Below, one piece after another: positions 24,014 through 32,340 of a DNA stretch of 44,025 nt. How positions within the stretch are numbered: the first letter of the stretch is position 1; each line of letters begins with the position of its first letter. The DNA lies in assembly GCF_013870525.1 (NCBI RefSeq), contig NZ_JACBXD010000067.1, positions 1 through 44,025 on the forward strand, read 5' to 3'. Below the pieces are notes generated by a model. That model ran no database searches. It was not told the origin of the DNA and worked only from the letters and a program-made list of their open reading frames with translations. This DNA is from Amycolatopsis pittospori. GTDB taxonomy: Bacteria > Actinomycetota > Actinomycetes > Mycobacteriales > Pseudonocardiaceae. Both the position numbers and the translations under genes were made by a program.

Positions 24014-24194
24014 CCGGCCGAAGTCCCTTGACCGGCTACGGCGCGGCACCCTGGCCACCCGCGCTGCTGGTGCACGTTGACGACCCAGAAGTCCGGGAAG
24101 GTCGAGTTTCCTCGGCTGAGCCGAGGGAAGGGTCCTTCACGCGCGGCCGGCGTGACTGCTGGTGTGCCTGGGGCGGGATGTGGCGATCACGGTC

Positions 24195-24299
24195 TCCGTG
24201 AAGGCCTCCTTGCCTACTTTCAGGGTAGGGAAGGAGGCCTTCACGGACCGGGCCTACGACCCACCGCAGCCAGAACTCAGTGGGCACCTAAGACCCGGT
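24195..24299 (+). repeat. 105-bp repeat element B, copy 1
   Basis: A 53-bp hairpin (23-bp arms at 24195-24217 and 24225-24247 with one mismatch, 7-base loop TTTCAGG) followed by 52 bp of non-palindromic sequence. The same 105 bp occur inverted at 31321-31425; by eye the hairpin and the next 25 bp are identical and the remainder has about five differences. Confidence 0.92.
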
Positions 24300-24353
24300 T
24301 GGCCCTAACGACTCAAAACACTCACGACCAAGCCGGGCCGGGTCGGTGCTTTC

Positions 24354-24482
24354 GCGTGACTGGGTGGACGGCACATGTGATCAGACGGACGACACATGTG
24401 ATCAGACGGACGACACCAGGTGACGTCCGTCCAGTCACGCTTGCCGTCCGTCCAGTCACGTGTGACGTCCGTCCAGTCACGC
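24354..24482. repeat. Six 21-bp units arranged three against three
   Basis: Units start at 24354, 24375, 24396 in one orientation and, after a 3-base CAG, at 24420, 24441, 24462 in the other. The 24375 and 24396 units are identical; the 24420 and 24462 units are identical. Written one way the shared core is GTGA-NN-NGGACGGACG-N-CAC. Right-hand units have GTGAC...GTCAC ends, so each is partly palindromic, and the whole can form an imperfect 63-bp stem. Confidence 0.9.
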
Positions 24483-24501
24483 CAACCCGCCCGACCGTAG
24501 G

Positions 24502-24561
24502 TACCTAAGACACGGTTGGCCCTAACGACCCAAAACACTCACGAGCCGGCCGAAGTCCCTA
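24502..24561. repeat. Mosaic repeat module overlapping the GMC stop codon
   Basis: Bases 24502-24546 repeat 24285-24329 with about four differences, and bases 24523-24561 repeat 23991-24029 with two. The module thus joins pieces of the two other copies, and it supplies the last bases of the GMC gene's stop. Confidence 0.85.
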
Positions 24562-26112
24562 AGCGCGGGCGTCTTCCTTGAGCATGTCCGCGCACCTTTC
24601 GCCGATCGCCATCGTCGTGATGCACGGGTTCACCGCGACCAGGAACGGCATCGCCGAACCGTCGGCGACCCGCAGGCCTTCGACGCCGCGCACCCGCAGC
24701 CGCGCGTCCAATACGGCGGAAGGGTCCCCGTCGCCGCCCATTTTCGCGGTGCACGAGGGGTGATAGACCGTGTTGTGCGTCTTGCGGAGGTAGTCGGCGA
24801 TCTCGTCATCGGTCTTGACGTCCTTGCCGGGCGCCAGTTCCTTGCCTGCCCACTCGTCGAGGGCGGGTTGTTCGGCGATCTTGCGGGCGAGTTTGATGCC
24901 GTAGGTCATCACGCGCATGTCGTGCGGATCGCTGAAGTAGCGCGGATCCACTTTCGGCTTGTCCCGGTAGTCGCGGCTGCGCAGGCGTACGGTGCCGGTC
25001 GAGCGGGAGCGCGTGACGTTCGGGGTCAGGCAGAAGCCGTTCTCCGTCGTCGGGTAGCCGTGTCGCAGGGTGTTCATGTCGAACGGCACGGAACCGTAGT
25101 GGAACATCAGGTCCGGCCGGTCGAGGCCTTCCTCCGTGGTGGTGAAGATGCCGATCTCCCACCATTGCGTGGATTCGGTGGTCATCGGCTGCAGCGCGTC
25201 CCACTGGATGACGCCTTCGGGGTGATCCTGGAGGTTCTCGCCGACGCCGGGGGAGTCCACCAGCACGTCCACGCCGACTTCGCGCAGGTGCTCGGCCGGG
25301 CCGATTCCCGACAGCATCAGGAGTTTCGGGGTGTCGATGGCGCCCGACGACAGGATGACCTCGCGCCGCGCACGCAGCTTGACGCCGTGGATCAGGTCGT
25401 CGGCCAGGTATTCGGCGCCGGTGCAGCGTTTGCCGTCGAACAGGAGCCGCCGGACGCGGGCGCCGGTGATGATCTCCAGATTCGGCCGCTTCCCGATGAT
25501 CGGGTGCAGATAGGACACCGACGCCGACGAGCGGGTGCCGTCTTCGCGCGCGTTGATCTGGAACCAGTTCGCGCCGTGCGTCACGGTCTTGCCGGAGTTG
25601 AACTCCGTCCGCGGGATGCCCGCCTGCTCACATGCCTGAAGCAGCGCGACACCGGTCGGGTCGTTCGGCGGCACCGAGCGGATCGTCACCGGACCCGAGC
25701 GGCCGTGGTGGTCGCCGGGGCCGTCGTTGGTCTCAAGACGTTTGTACAGCGGGAAGACGTCCTCGGCCGACCAGCCGGGCAGGCCGAGGGACGACCATTC
25801 GTCGAGGTCTTCCGCCGGTGCCCAGAACGCGATGCACGAGTTGTGCGACGAGCAGCCGCCGAGCACTCGCGCACGGGCGTGGCGCAGGAAGGAGTTGCCG
25901 GAGTCCTGCGGTTCGACCAGGTAGTCCCAGTCGTAGCCGGATTCCAGCAGGCCCATCCATTTCGTCAGCTCCAGCACCGCGGGGTCGTCCACATCGGACG
26001 GTCCGGCTTCCAGAAGTGCCACGGTGACGTCCGGGTCCTCCGAGAGTCTCGCCGCGACCACCGAACCCGCCGTCCCGCCGCCGACGACGATGTAGTCGAA
26101 CTCTCCGGTCAC
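24559..26112 (-). CDS. GMC-family FAD oxidoreductase, choline/alcohol dehydrogenase-like
   Basis: A 517-residue flavoenzyme oxidising an alcohol to an aldehyde. The N-terminus carries the FAD dinucleotide loop YIVVGGGTAGSVVAARLSE with acidic LLEAG, then RARVLGGCSSHNS (GMC signature 1 area), SSGAIDTPKLLMLSGIGP (signature 2), NLQDHPEG, and the catalytic C-terminus VYHPSCTAKMG (His) and AVNPCITTMAIGER (Asn). It is BetA-like. GTG at 26112 overlaps the permease stop by four bases, making it the last gene of an operon with a permease and an aldehyde dehydrogenase. That set fits choline to glycine betaine or another amino alcohol. Substrate is inferred. Confidence 0.9.
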   Translation of the reverse strand: MTGEFDYIVVGGGTAGSVVAARLSEDPDVTVALLEAGPSDVDDPAVLELTKWMGLLESGYDWDYLVEPQDSGNSFLRHARARVLGGCSSHNSCIAFWAPAEDLDEWSSLGLPGWSAEDVFPLYKRLETNDGPGDHHGRSGPVTIRSVPPNDPTGVALLQACEQAGIPRTEFNSGKTVTHGANWFQINAREDGTRSSASVSYLHPIIGKRPNLEIITGARVRRLLFDGKRCTGAEYLADDLIHGVKLRARREVILSSGAIDTPKLLMLSGIGPAEHLREVGVDVLVDSPGVGENLQDHPEGVIQWDALQPMTTESTQWWEIGIFTTTEEGLDRPDLMFHYGSVPFDMNTLRHGYPTTENGFCLTPNVTRSRSTGTVRLRSRDYRDKPKVDPRYFSDPHDMRVMTYGIKLARKIAEQPALDEWAGKELAPGKDVKTDDEIADYLRKTHNTVYHPSCTAKMGGDGDPSAVLDARLRVRGVEGLRVADGSAMPFLVAVNPCITTMAIGERCADMLKEDARA

Positions 26113-27620
26113 TGTGCTGCCTCCTCGGGATGTGCTTCCGCGGCGTGATCGGCCAGGACGCCGCTCTTGTGCCGCAGGACGAACCAGTAGTACGCGAAAC
26201 CGACGATCGCCACCGCCCCGACGAACAGCACGGCCCCCCATTCGAGGTACCAGTGGTAGGGCTCGGTGGCGTTGTAGACCTCGCGTCGCGGCCAGGCCAG
26301 GTTCACCACGATCGCGCCGCCCCACAGCACGCCCAGGATGTTGACCGGCAGGCCCAGTTTCCCGAGGGAGAAGTACTTGGTGCCCTCCACCTTCGGCGGC
26401 GGCCACTGCCCGCGGAACCGCTTGACCAGCATCGGGATCGTCACCAGCAGGTACGCCAGGTAGATCATGATGATGCCGATACTGGTGATCACCGTGAAGA
26501 TCTGCGGCTGGCCGACGTTGACCACCAGGATCAGCACCGCGATGACACCGGAGACGATCGCGGGGATCACCGGGGTCTTCGTCTTCGGCGAAACCCTCGC
26601 CAGATGCTTGCCCGCGGGCAGGTTGTTGTCCCGGCCCATCGCGAACATCATCCGGATCGACGCCGACTGCACGGCCAGATTGCACACCGTGATGGCGATG
26701 ACGACCGCCAGCAGGAAGATCGTGCCGATCGTGCTGCCGAGGACGTCCTTCACGATGAACTGCAGCCCGCCGGTGGCGATCTCCGGGTTGTTGATGTCGC
26801 CGACGGCCATCAGCGCGAGGAGCAGGATCAGCCCGCCGATGACGAACGACGCGATCAGCGCGCGCAGGATCGCCTTGGGCGCGTTCTTGCGCGGATCGTG
26901 GGACTCCTCGCCGAGCGAGCTGGCCGTGTCGAAGCCGTACATGACGTAGGTCGACGCGAGCGAGGCGACCAGGAACGCCCCGAAGTAGCCCCAGGGCTGG
27001 TCCGCGCCGGTGTTGTTGGTCTGCATCACGACTTCGGGGCCCCGCGTGATGTTGACGGCGAGCGCGATGATCAGCAGGACCGCGGCGATCAGTTCGATGA
27101 ACACGCCGGCGCTGTTGATCCGCGCCATCAGTTTGACGCCCCAGGCGTTCACCAGCGTGGTGAACACGATGAGCCCGGTGCCGAGGATGACCGCGTTCAC
27201 CGCGCTGTCATCGGAGAACGAGAAGAACGACCAGATCTGGGGGAGCGTGATCTGGTAGGCCAGCGCGACGGCGGCGATGCTGACGATCGAGGCGGTCAGC
27301 ATCATCCATCCGGCCAGCCAGGCGACGTGCTGGCTGCCGAGCCGTTTCGACCAGTTGTAGATGGACCCGGCCACCGGGTAGTGCGCGGCCAGTTCGGCGA
27401 ACGACAGTGCCACCATCAGCTGGCCGACGAACACCATCGGCCAGGACCACCAGTAGGCGGGCCCGCCGAAGCTGAAGCCGAAGTAGAACAGCTGGAAGGT
27501 CCCGGTCAGGATCGAGATGTAGCTGATCCCGGCGGCGAAGGTGTGGAAATTGCCGAGCGTTCTTTCGAGTTCCTGTTTGTACCCGAAACCGGCGAGGCCG
27601 TCGTCGGAAGGAGTACTCAT
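26109..27620 (-). CDS. APC-family permease, amino acid/choline transporter (ACT) type
   Basis: A 503-residue transporter with about 12 helices. It opens with GFGYKQELERTLGNFHTFAA and GISYISILTGTFQLFYFGF, typical of the ACT subfamily that includes GABA permeases and the yeast choline permease. TYVMYGFDTASSLGEESHDPRKNAP, RMMFAMGRDNNLP and the C-terminal LRHKSGVLADHAAEAHPEE also fit. ATG at 27620 is preferred because GAGGGGAAAG lies just upstream; GTG at 27626 abuts that site. It starts 16 bp after the aldehyde dehydrogenase stop and overlaps the GMC start. Import of choline or an amino alcohol is the likely role from context. Confidence 0.88.
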   Translation of the reverse strand: MSTPSDDGLAGFGYKQELERTLGNFHTFAAGISYISILTGTFQLFYFGFSFGGPAYWWSWPMVFVGQLMVALSFAELAAHYPVAGSIYNWSKRLGSQHVAWLAGWMMLTASIVSIAAVALAYQITLPQIWSFFSFSDDSAVNAVILGTGLIVFTTLVNAWGVKLMARINSAGVFIELIAAVLLIIALAVNITRGPEVVMQTNNTGADQPWGYFGAFLVASLASTYVMYGFDTASSLGEESHDPRKNAPKAILRALIASFVIGGLILLLALMAVGDINNPEIATGGLQFIVKDVLGSTIGTIFLLAVVIAITVCNLAVQSASIRMMFAMGRDNNLPAGKHLARVSPKTKTPVIPAIVSGVIAVLILVVNVGQPQIFTVITSIGIIMIYLAYLLVTIPMLVKRFRGQWPPPKVEGTKYFSLGKLGLPVNILGVLWGGAIVVNLAWPRREVYNATEPYHWYLEWGAVLFVGAVAIVGFAYYWFVLRHKSGVLADHAAEAHPEEAAQ

Positions 27621-27636
27621 CGGCACTTTCCCCTCT

Positions 27637-29121
27637 TTAGTTGGACGCGGGCTCCCCGGAGAACCAGCGCTGTGGTGCGGGCCGGAGGTTCTGGTAGATG
27701 TGCTTCGCCTCCACGTACTCGGCCAGCCCCGTCGGGCCGAGCTCGCGCCCGAACCCGGATTGCTTGTAGCCGCCCCATTCCGCCTGCGGCAGATACGGGT
27801 GGAAGTCGTTGATCCAGATCGTGCCGTGCCGCAGCCGGTTCGCGACCCGCTGCGCGCGGGAGGCGTCGGAGGTGAACACCGCGCCCGCGAGGCCGTAGTG
27901 CGTGTCGTTGGCGATGCGGACGGCGTCGTCCTCGTCGGTGAAGGTCTCGACGGTGAGCACCGGGCCGAACGATTCGTCGACGACGGCGCTGCTGCCCTGC
28001 TTCACGTTGTCGAGGATGGTCGGCAGGTAGTAGTGCCCCTTCGCCAGCTCGCGATCGTCGGGGCGTTTGCCGCCGGTGCGCAGGACGGCGCCCTCTTCCA
28101 GGGCCGCGGCGACGTAGCGTTCGATCTTTTCCAAATGGGCGGCCGAGATCAGCGGACCGGTTTCAGCCTTCGGGTCGAAAGGTCCACCCAGTCGGATCAG
28201 TTCGGCCCGGCGGACGAGTTCGTCGACGAACTTCTCGTGCCACTCCTCCTGGACGATCAGCCGCGCACCCGCCGAGCAGACCTGCCCGGAATGCAGGAAC
28301 ACGGCGGTCAGGGCGTAGTCGACGGCGGTGTCGAAGTCGGAGTCGGCGAAGACGACGTTCGGGTTCTTGCCGCCCAGTTCCAGCGCGACCTTCTTGACCG
28401 TGGCGGCGGCGGACGCGGCGATGATCTTGCCGGTCGCGAGGCCGCCGGTGAACGACACGAGGTCGACGTCGGGATGCTCGGACAGCGGCGCCCCGGCCTG
28501 CGCACCGGCGCCGAGCACCAGGTTCGCGACGCCGGCGGGCAGCCCGGCCTCGGTCAGCAGCCGCATCAGCATGATGCAGGTGTGCGGCGTCAGCTCGCTG
28601 GGTTTGAGGACGAAGGTGTTGCCCGCCGCGAGCGCGGGGGCGACCTTCCAGATGGTCTGCAGGAGCGGGTAGTTCCACGGCGTGATCAGCCCGCAGACGC
28701 CGACCGGCTCGTGCACGATCCGGCTGAACGCGTCCGGGTTGCCGGTGTCGACCACGCGGCCGGCGTCGTTGGCGGCGAGTTTGCCGAAGTAGCGCAGGCA
28801 CGCGGCGATGTCGGCCATGTCGTACTTGCTCTCGACCAGCCGTTTCCCGGTGTCGAGCGACTCGGCGCGGGCGAAGGCCTCGGCGTCGCGGTCGAGGAGA
28901 TCGGCGACCTTCAGCAACAGGTCACCGCGTTCGGGGGCGGGGGTGTTCGGCCAAGGACCGGTGTCGAAGGCCTTCCTTGCCGCGGCGATGGCCGCTTCGG
29001 TGTCTTCACGGGTGCCTTCGGCGACTTCCGCGACCAGCGACCCGTCAGCGGGGCAGCGGATCTCCCGGCGACCACCGCCGATCGCGTCGACCCATTCGCC
29101 ACCGATGAAAAAGTCCGCCAT
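27637..29121 (-). CDS. NAD(P)+-dependent aldehyde dehydrogenase, betaine-aldehyde type
   Basis: A 494-residue aldehyde dehydrogenase. Catalytic residues are visible: N150 in GLITPWNYPLLQ, E248 in ALELGGKNPNVVF and the nucleophile C282 in HSGQVCSAGARL. SFTGGLATGK is the nucleotide-binding loop. The chain matches betaine aldehyde dehydrogenases in length and in the AAACLRYFGKLA-like region (IAACLRYFGKLA). GGAGGGG lies five bases before the ATG at 29121. It is first in the operon, followed by the permease and the GMC oxidoreductase, which would supply its aldehyde. The exact substrate, betaine aldehyde or another amino aldehyde, is inferred. Confidence 0.9.
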   Translation of the reverse strand: MADFFIGGEWVDAIGGGRREIRCPADGSLVAEVAEGTREDTEAAIAAARKAFDTGPWPNTPAPERGDLLLKVADLLDRDAEAFARAESLDTGKRLVESKYDMADIAACLRYFGKLAANDAGRVVDTGNPDAFSRIVHEPVGVCGLITPWNYPLLQTIWKVAPALAAGNTFVLKPSELTPHTCIMLMRLLTEAGLPAGVANLVLGAGAQAGAPLSEHPDVDLVSFTGGLATGKIIAASAAATVKKVALELGGKNPNVVFADSDFDTAVDYALTAVFLHSGQVCSAGARLIVQEEWHEKFVDELVRRAELIRLGGPFDPKAETGPLISAAHLEKIERYVAAALEEGAVLRTGGKRPDDRELAKGHYYLPTILDNVKQGSSAVVDESFGPVLTVETFTDEDDAVRIANDTHYGLAGAVFTSDASRAQRVANRLRHGTIWINDFHPYLPQAEWGGYKQSGFGRELGPTGLAEYVEAKHIYQNLRPAPQRWFSGEPASN

Positions 29122-29339
29122 CAAGCCCCTCCGAAACCGGCTCCTGCTCAACCGTCGATCAGCGATTATCGCGGCCACCCGACGTGACCGCTACTTGGCA
29201 AAAGAGACCATGTTCACACCGTCGGGTGCCGTGTGGTGATTTTCTGACATGTGACCCGTGACGCGGTGGACGGAAGGCTCTCAGGTGCCCTCCGTAGACT
29301 GGCCGGAACGGCGGAAGAGGAACCAGGCGAGGTGGGAGA

Positions 29340-31244
29340 GTGACGTTGCTCGAGTCCGTGCACGGACCGGCCGACTTGAAGCGGATGGACCAGGAGCAGC
29401 TCGGCGAGCTGGCCGCGGAGATCCGCGACTTCCTGGTCGAGAAGGTGCGGCTCGCCGGTGGTCACCTCGGCCCGAACCTCGGTGTGGTCGAGCTGACGAT
29501 GGCGCTGCACCGGGTCTTCGACTCGCCGAACGACGCCATCGTGTGGGACGTCGGTCACCAGGCGTATGTGCACAAGATCGTCACCGGCAGGCACGACGGC
29601 TTCGGCAAGCTGCGTCAGCTCGGTGGCCTCACCGGCTACCCGGCGCGCGGCGAGAGCGAGCACGACCTCGTCGAGAACAGCCACGCGTCGACCGCTCTGT
29701 CCTATGTGGACGGTCTGGCGAAGGCGTTCGAACTCGGCGGTGGCGGCAGGCACGCGATCGCGGTCGTCGGCGACGGCGCGCTGACCGGCGGCATGTGCTG
29801 GGAGGCGCTCAACAACATCGCCGCGAACCCGCGGCGCCCGGTCGTCATCGTCATCAACGACAACGGCCGCTCGTACTCGCCGACCATCGGCGGCGTCGCG
29901 GACCACCTCGCGGCGTTGCGGCTCAAGCCGGGCTACGAGCGCGTTCTGGACCGCGGTAAGGAACTCCTGCGGCACACGCCCTTCGTCGGCAAGCCGATCT
30001 ACGCGGCGCTGCACGCGGCGAAGGCGGGGCTCAAGGACGCGCTGAGCCCGCAGATGATGTTCTCCGACCTGGGCCTGAAGTACCTCGGCCCGGTCGACGG
30101 ACACGACCTCGCGGCGCTGGAGAAGGCATTCCAGAGCGCCCGCGACTTCGGCGGCGCCGTCATCGTGCACGTGGTCACGGAGAAGGGCCACGGCTACGAG
30201 CCCGCGGTCACCAACCAGGCCGACCAGATGCACCAGACCGACCCGATCGACCCGGAGACCGGCCTGCCGCCGGTCAAGGGCCCGAGCTGGACCGGCGTCT
30301 TCGCCGACGAACTGGTCAAGATCGGCGCCGACCGCGAGGACGTCGTCGCGATCACCGCGGCCATGCTCCGCTCGACCGGACTGCACAAGTTCGCCGAGGC
30401 GTATCCGGACCGCTGGTACGACGTCGGCATCGCCGAGCAGCACGCGGTGACTTCGGCCGCCGGTCTCGCGATGGGCGGCAAGCATCCGGTCGTCGCGGTC
30501 TACTCGACCTTCCTGAACCGCGCGTTCGACCAGGTCCTGATGGACGTCGCGCTGCACCGCCAGCCGGTGACGCTGGTGCTGGACCGCGCCGGCATCACCG
30601 GGCCGGACGGGCCGAGTCACCACGGCATGTGGGACCTGTCGCTGCTGGGCATGGTGCCCGGTATGCGGGTCGCCGCGCCGCGCGACGCCGGCACGCTGCG
30701 CGAGGAACTGCGAGAGGCTGTCGCCGTCGAAGACGGGCCGACGGCGCTGCGGTTCTCCAAGGGCGGCGTGATCGACTCCGTCCCCGCCGTCGAACGCGTC
30801 GGGGTGGTGGACGTGCTGCGCAAGCCGTCCGGCGACGCCGATGTGCTGCTGGTCGCCGTCGGTGCGTTCGCGATGCTCGGGCTCGCGGCCGCGGACCGGC
30901 TGGCCGACCAGGGCATCGGCGTGACCGTGGTCGACCCGCGCTGGGTCGTCCCGGCGCCCGCCGAACTGGTGGCGCTGGCCGAGCAGCACAAGCTGGTCGT
31001 GAGTGTCGAGGACAGCGGCCGTCACGGCGGTTTCGGTTCCGCGCTGGCCGCGCTGTTCCGCGACGCCGAATGCGACGTGCCGCTGCGCGACCTCGCGGTG
31101 CCGCAGGTGTTCCACGACCACGGCTCGCGCGAGGAGGTGCTGGCCCGCGTCGGCCTCACCGCGCAGGACGTCGCGCGGCGGGTCACCGAATGGTCCGCGA
31201 ACCTGGCGAGCCGGACCCCGGCGCCGGAGGACACGCACCGCTGA
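29340..31244 (+). CDS. dxs: 1-deoxy-D-xylulose-5-phosphate synthase
   Basis: The thiamine-diphosphate enzyme that condenses pyruvate and glyceraldehyde 3-phosphate in the first step of the MEP isoprenoid pathway. The 634-residue chain shows GGHLGPNLGVVELTMALH, DVGHQAYVHKIVTGR, the ThDP motif VVGDGALTGGMCWEALNN, transketolase-type IAEQHAVTSAAGLA (catalytic Glu) and DRAGITGPDGPSHHG (pyruvate/GAP site). The GTG start follows GGTGGGAGA. It is in the place expected from the M. tuberculosis Rv2682c-Rv2703 neighbourhood, but separated from the TrmA-type gene by the choline-like operon. The 95-bp-plus 3' gap holds two repeats. Confidence 0.97.
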   Translation: MTLLESVHGPADLKRMDQEQLGELAAEIRDFLVEKVRLAGGHLGPNLGVVELTMALHRVFDSPNDAIVWDVGHQAYVHKIVTGRHDGFGKLRQLGGLTGYPARGESEHDLVENSHASTALSYVDGLAKAFELGGGGRHAIAVVGDGALTGGMCWEALNNIAANPRRPVVIVINDNGRSYSPTIGGVADHLAALRLKPGYERVLDRGKELLRHTPFVGKPIYAALHAAKAGLKDALSPQMMFSDLGLKYLGPVDGHDLAALEKAFQSARDFGGAVIVHVVTEKGHGYEPAVTNQADQMHQTDPIDPETGLPPVKGPSWTGVFADELVKIGADREDVVAITAAMLRSTGLHKFAEAYPDRWYDVGIAEQHAVTSAAGLAMGGKHPVVAVYSTFLNRAFDQVLMDVALHRQPVTLVLDRAGITGPDGPSHHGMWDLSLLGMVPGMRVAAPRDAGTLREELREAVAVEDGPTALRFSKGGVIDSVPAVERVGVVDVLRKPSGDADVLLVAVGAFAMLGLAAADRLADQGIGVTVVDPRWVVPAPAELVALAEQHKLVVSVEDSGRHGGFGSALAALFRDAECDVPLRDLAVPQVFHDHGSREEVLARVGLTAQDVARRVTEWSANLASRTPAPEDTHR

Positions 31245-31320
31245 GTCCGATCGCGATTGATCACGGGTCCGCCGCGTGTTGTCCCTGCCGTCATGTGAGT
31301 TCGCGACACTGCCCGGCCTC

Positions 31321-31425
31321 ACCGGGTCTTAGGTACCCACTGGCTATTGGCTGCGGTGGGTCGTAGGCCCGGTCCGTGAAGGCCTCCTTCCCTACCCTGA
31401 AAGTAGGCAAGGAGGCCTTCACGGA
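31321..31425 (-). repeat. 105-bp repeat element B, copy 2 (inverted)
   Basis: Reverse complement of the element at 24195-24299. The hairpin part is 31373-31425 (23-bp arms, one mismatch, loop CCTGAAA), identical to copy 1 when inverted, including the mismatch. The two copies enclose about 7 kb holding the GMC/permease/dehydrogenase operon and dxs. Confidence 0.92.
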
Positions 31426-31552
31426 CTTATGGGTCGCCGCCGCCATGGGGATTTCGCAACGGCGGATCGCTCGGGCAAACCGCACGAACCAAGCTACGGT
31501 GAGCCGGATTCTCGCTCAGGGAGCCCGGGCGGGCGATCCGACCACCTGACAA

Positions 31553-31609
31553 GTGCTATGAACGACCCGTTACTTGCAAAATTTGCAAGTAACGGGTCGT
31601 TCATAGCAC
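31553..31609. repeat. Long perfect intergenic palindrome A, copy 2
   Basis: A 57-bp perfect palindrome with 28-bp arms around one A at 31581, between the 105-bp element and the convergent DJ-1 gene's stop at 31613. The middle 31 bp match copy 1 (13318) exactly; the outer arms differ, but symmetrically, so pairing stays perfect. Confidence 0.95.
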
Positions 31610-31612
31610 GCG

Positions 31613-32296
31613 CTAGGCGCGCCAGACGGTGCCCCGCCGCTCGTACTCCAGTACGACCTCGGCGCGCTGGGCCGCTTTCGCGCCCAGGAACCGTTCGACG
31701 AGCCACAACGAAACCTCGAGGCCCGAGGTGATGCCGCCGCCGGTGATCAAGTCGCCGTCGTCGACGACGCGGGCGTCGATCACCTTCGCGCCTTGGGCGG
31801 CGAGATCCGCCTTCGCGCCCGCGTGCGTCGTCGCGTTGCGGCCCTTCGTCAGGCCTGCCGCGGACAGCACCATCGTCCCGGTGCAGATCCCGACCGGCAG
31901 CGCCCGCGAAGCCTTCAGGTGCCGCAGGAAACCCTGATCGGCGATGAGCCGGTGCACCCCGGGCCCGTTCCGGTTCGTGTAGCCGCCGCCGGGCACCACG
32001 AGGACGTCGGCTTCGCCGGGCGACCAGCCTCGCGCGACGTCGACGGTGGTGCCATAGGTGCAGCGCACGGGCCCAGGCCGTCCCGCGCTCACCAGCGAAG
32101 CGACAACGGCGCCGCCGGTGAGTTTCCCGGCCAGCCCGAGAACCTCCACGGGCGCGATGAAGTCCTGTTCCTCCACGCCGTCGTACATCAGGATCTGAAC
32201 GCGCAAAGGTGACGCGGCGGTGGCCGCGGGCACGGTGACCCCGGCGGCGACGCCGGCGGACAAGGCTGAAGCACGCAGAAAAGTTCGACGCTGCAA
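31613..32296 (-). CDS. DJ-1/PfpI-family protein with Tat signal
   Basis: A 227-residue class I glutamine amidotransferase-like protein. The N-terminus QRRTFLRASALSAG followed by VAAGVTVPAATAAS is a twin-arginine (RRTFLR) export signal, so the protein probably folds before crossing the membrane. The DJ-1 core has VQILMYDGVEEQDF, VLVVPGGGYTNR and the nucleophile elbow VGICTGTM with C138. It resembles the isonitrile hydratase/ThiJ group, most of which are cytoplasmic. The reaction is unknown. It is upstream-adjacent to the TetR gene, same strand, 44 bp apart, and may be in its transcript. Confidence 0.85.
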   Translation of the reverse strand: MQRRTFLRASALSAGVAAGVTVPAATAASPLRVQILMYDGVEEQDFIAPVEVLGLAGKLTGGAVVASLVSAGRPGPVRCTYGTTVDVARGWSPGEADVLVVPGGGYTNRNGPGVHRLIADQGFLRHLKASRALPVGICTGTMVLSAAGLTKGRNATTHAGAKADLAAQGAKVIDARVVDDGDLITGGGITSGLEVSLWLVERFLGAKAAQRAEVVLEYERRGTVWRA

Positions 32297-32340
32297 GACG
32301 ACCTCCCAGGTGTGTACCCAGTGGTCGCGTGAAAGTCCGG

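Larger units (their letters stand above)
23954..24558. other. 605-bp repeat-rich intergenic region
   Basis: No gene was found between the convergent stops at 23953 and 24559. It holds a 46-bp palindrome (23968-24013), a CCTCGGCT-G-AGCCGAGG hairpin (24110-24126), the 105-bp element (24195-24299), a six-unit 21-bp array (24354-24482), and three copies of the 22-bp sequence TAACGAC(C/T)CAAAACACTC-ACGA (23991-24012, 24306-24327, 24523-24544). The last repeat runs into the stop codon of the GMC gene. It looks like successive repeat insertions in a neutral gap. Confidence 0.85.
31245..31612. other. 368-bp intergenic region after dxs, repeats only
   Basis: Between the convergent stops of dxs and the DJ-1/PfpI gene no gene is visible. 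It contains the inverted 105-bp element (31321-31425) and palindrome A copy 2 (31553-31609); nothing else was recognised. Confidence 0.8.

Noticed and set aside
24354..24482. CRISPR array
   Set aside because: Units are 21 bp without spacers, reverse orientation halfway, and no cas gene is present.
24195..31425. Composite transposon bounded by the inverted 105-bp elements
   Set aside because: There is no transposase gene, no target-site duplication visible, and the interval contains the core gene dxs.
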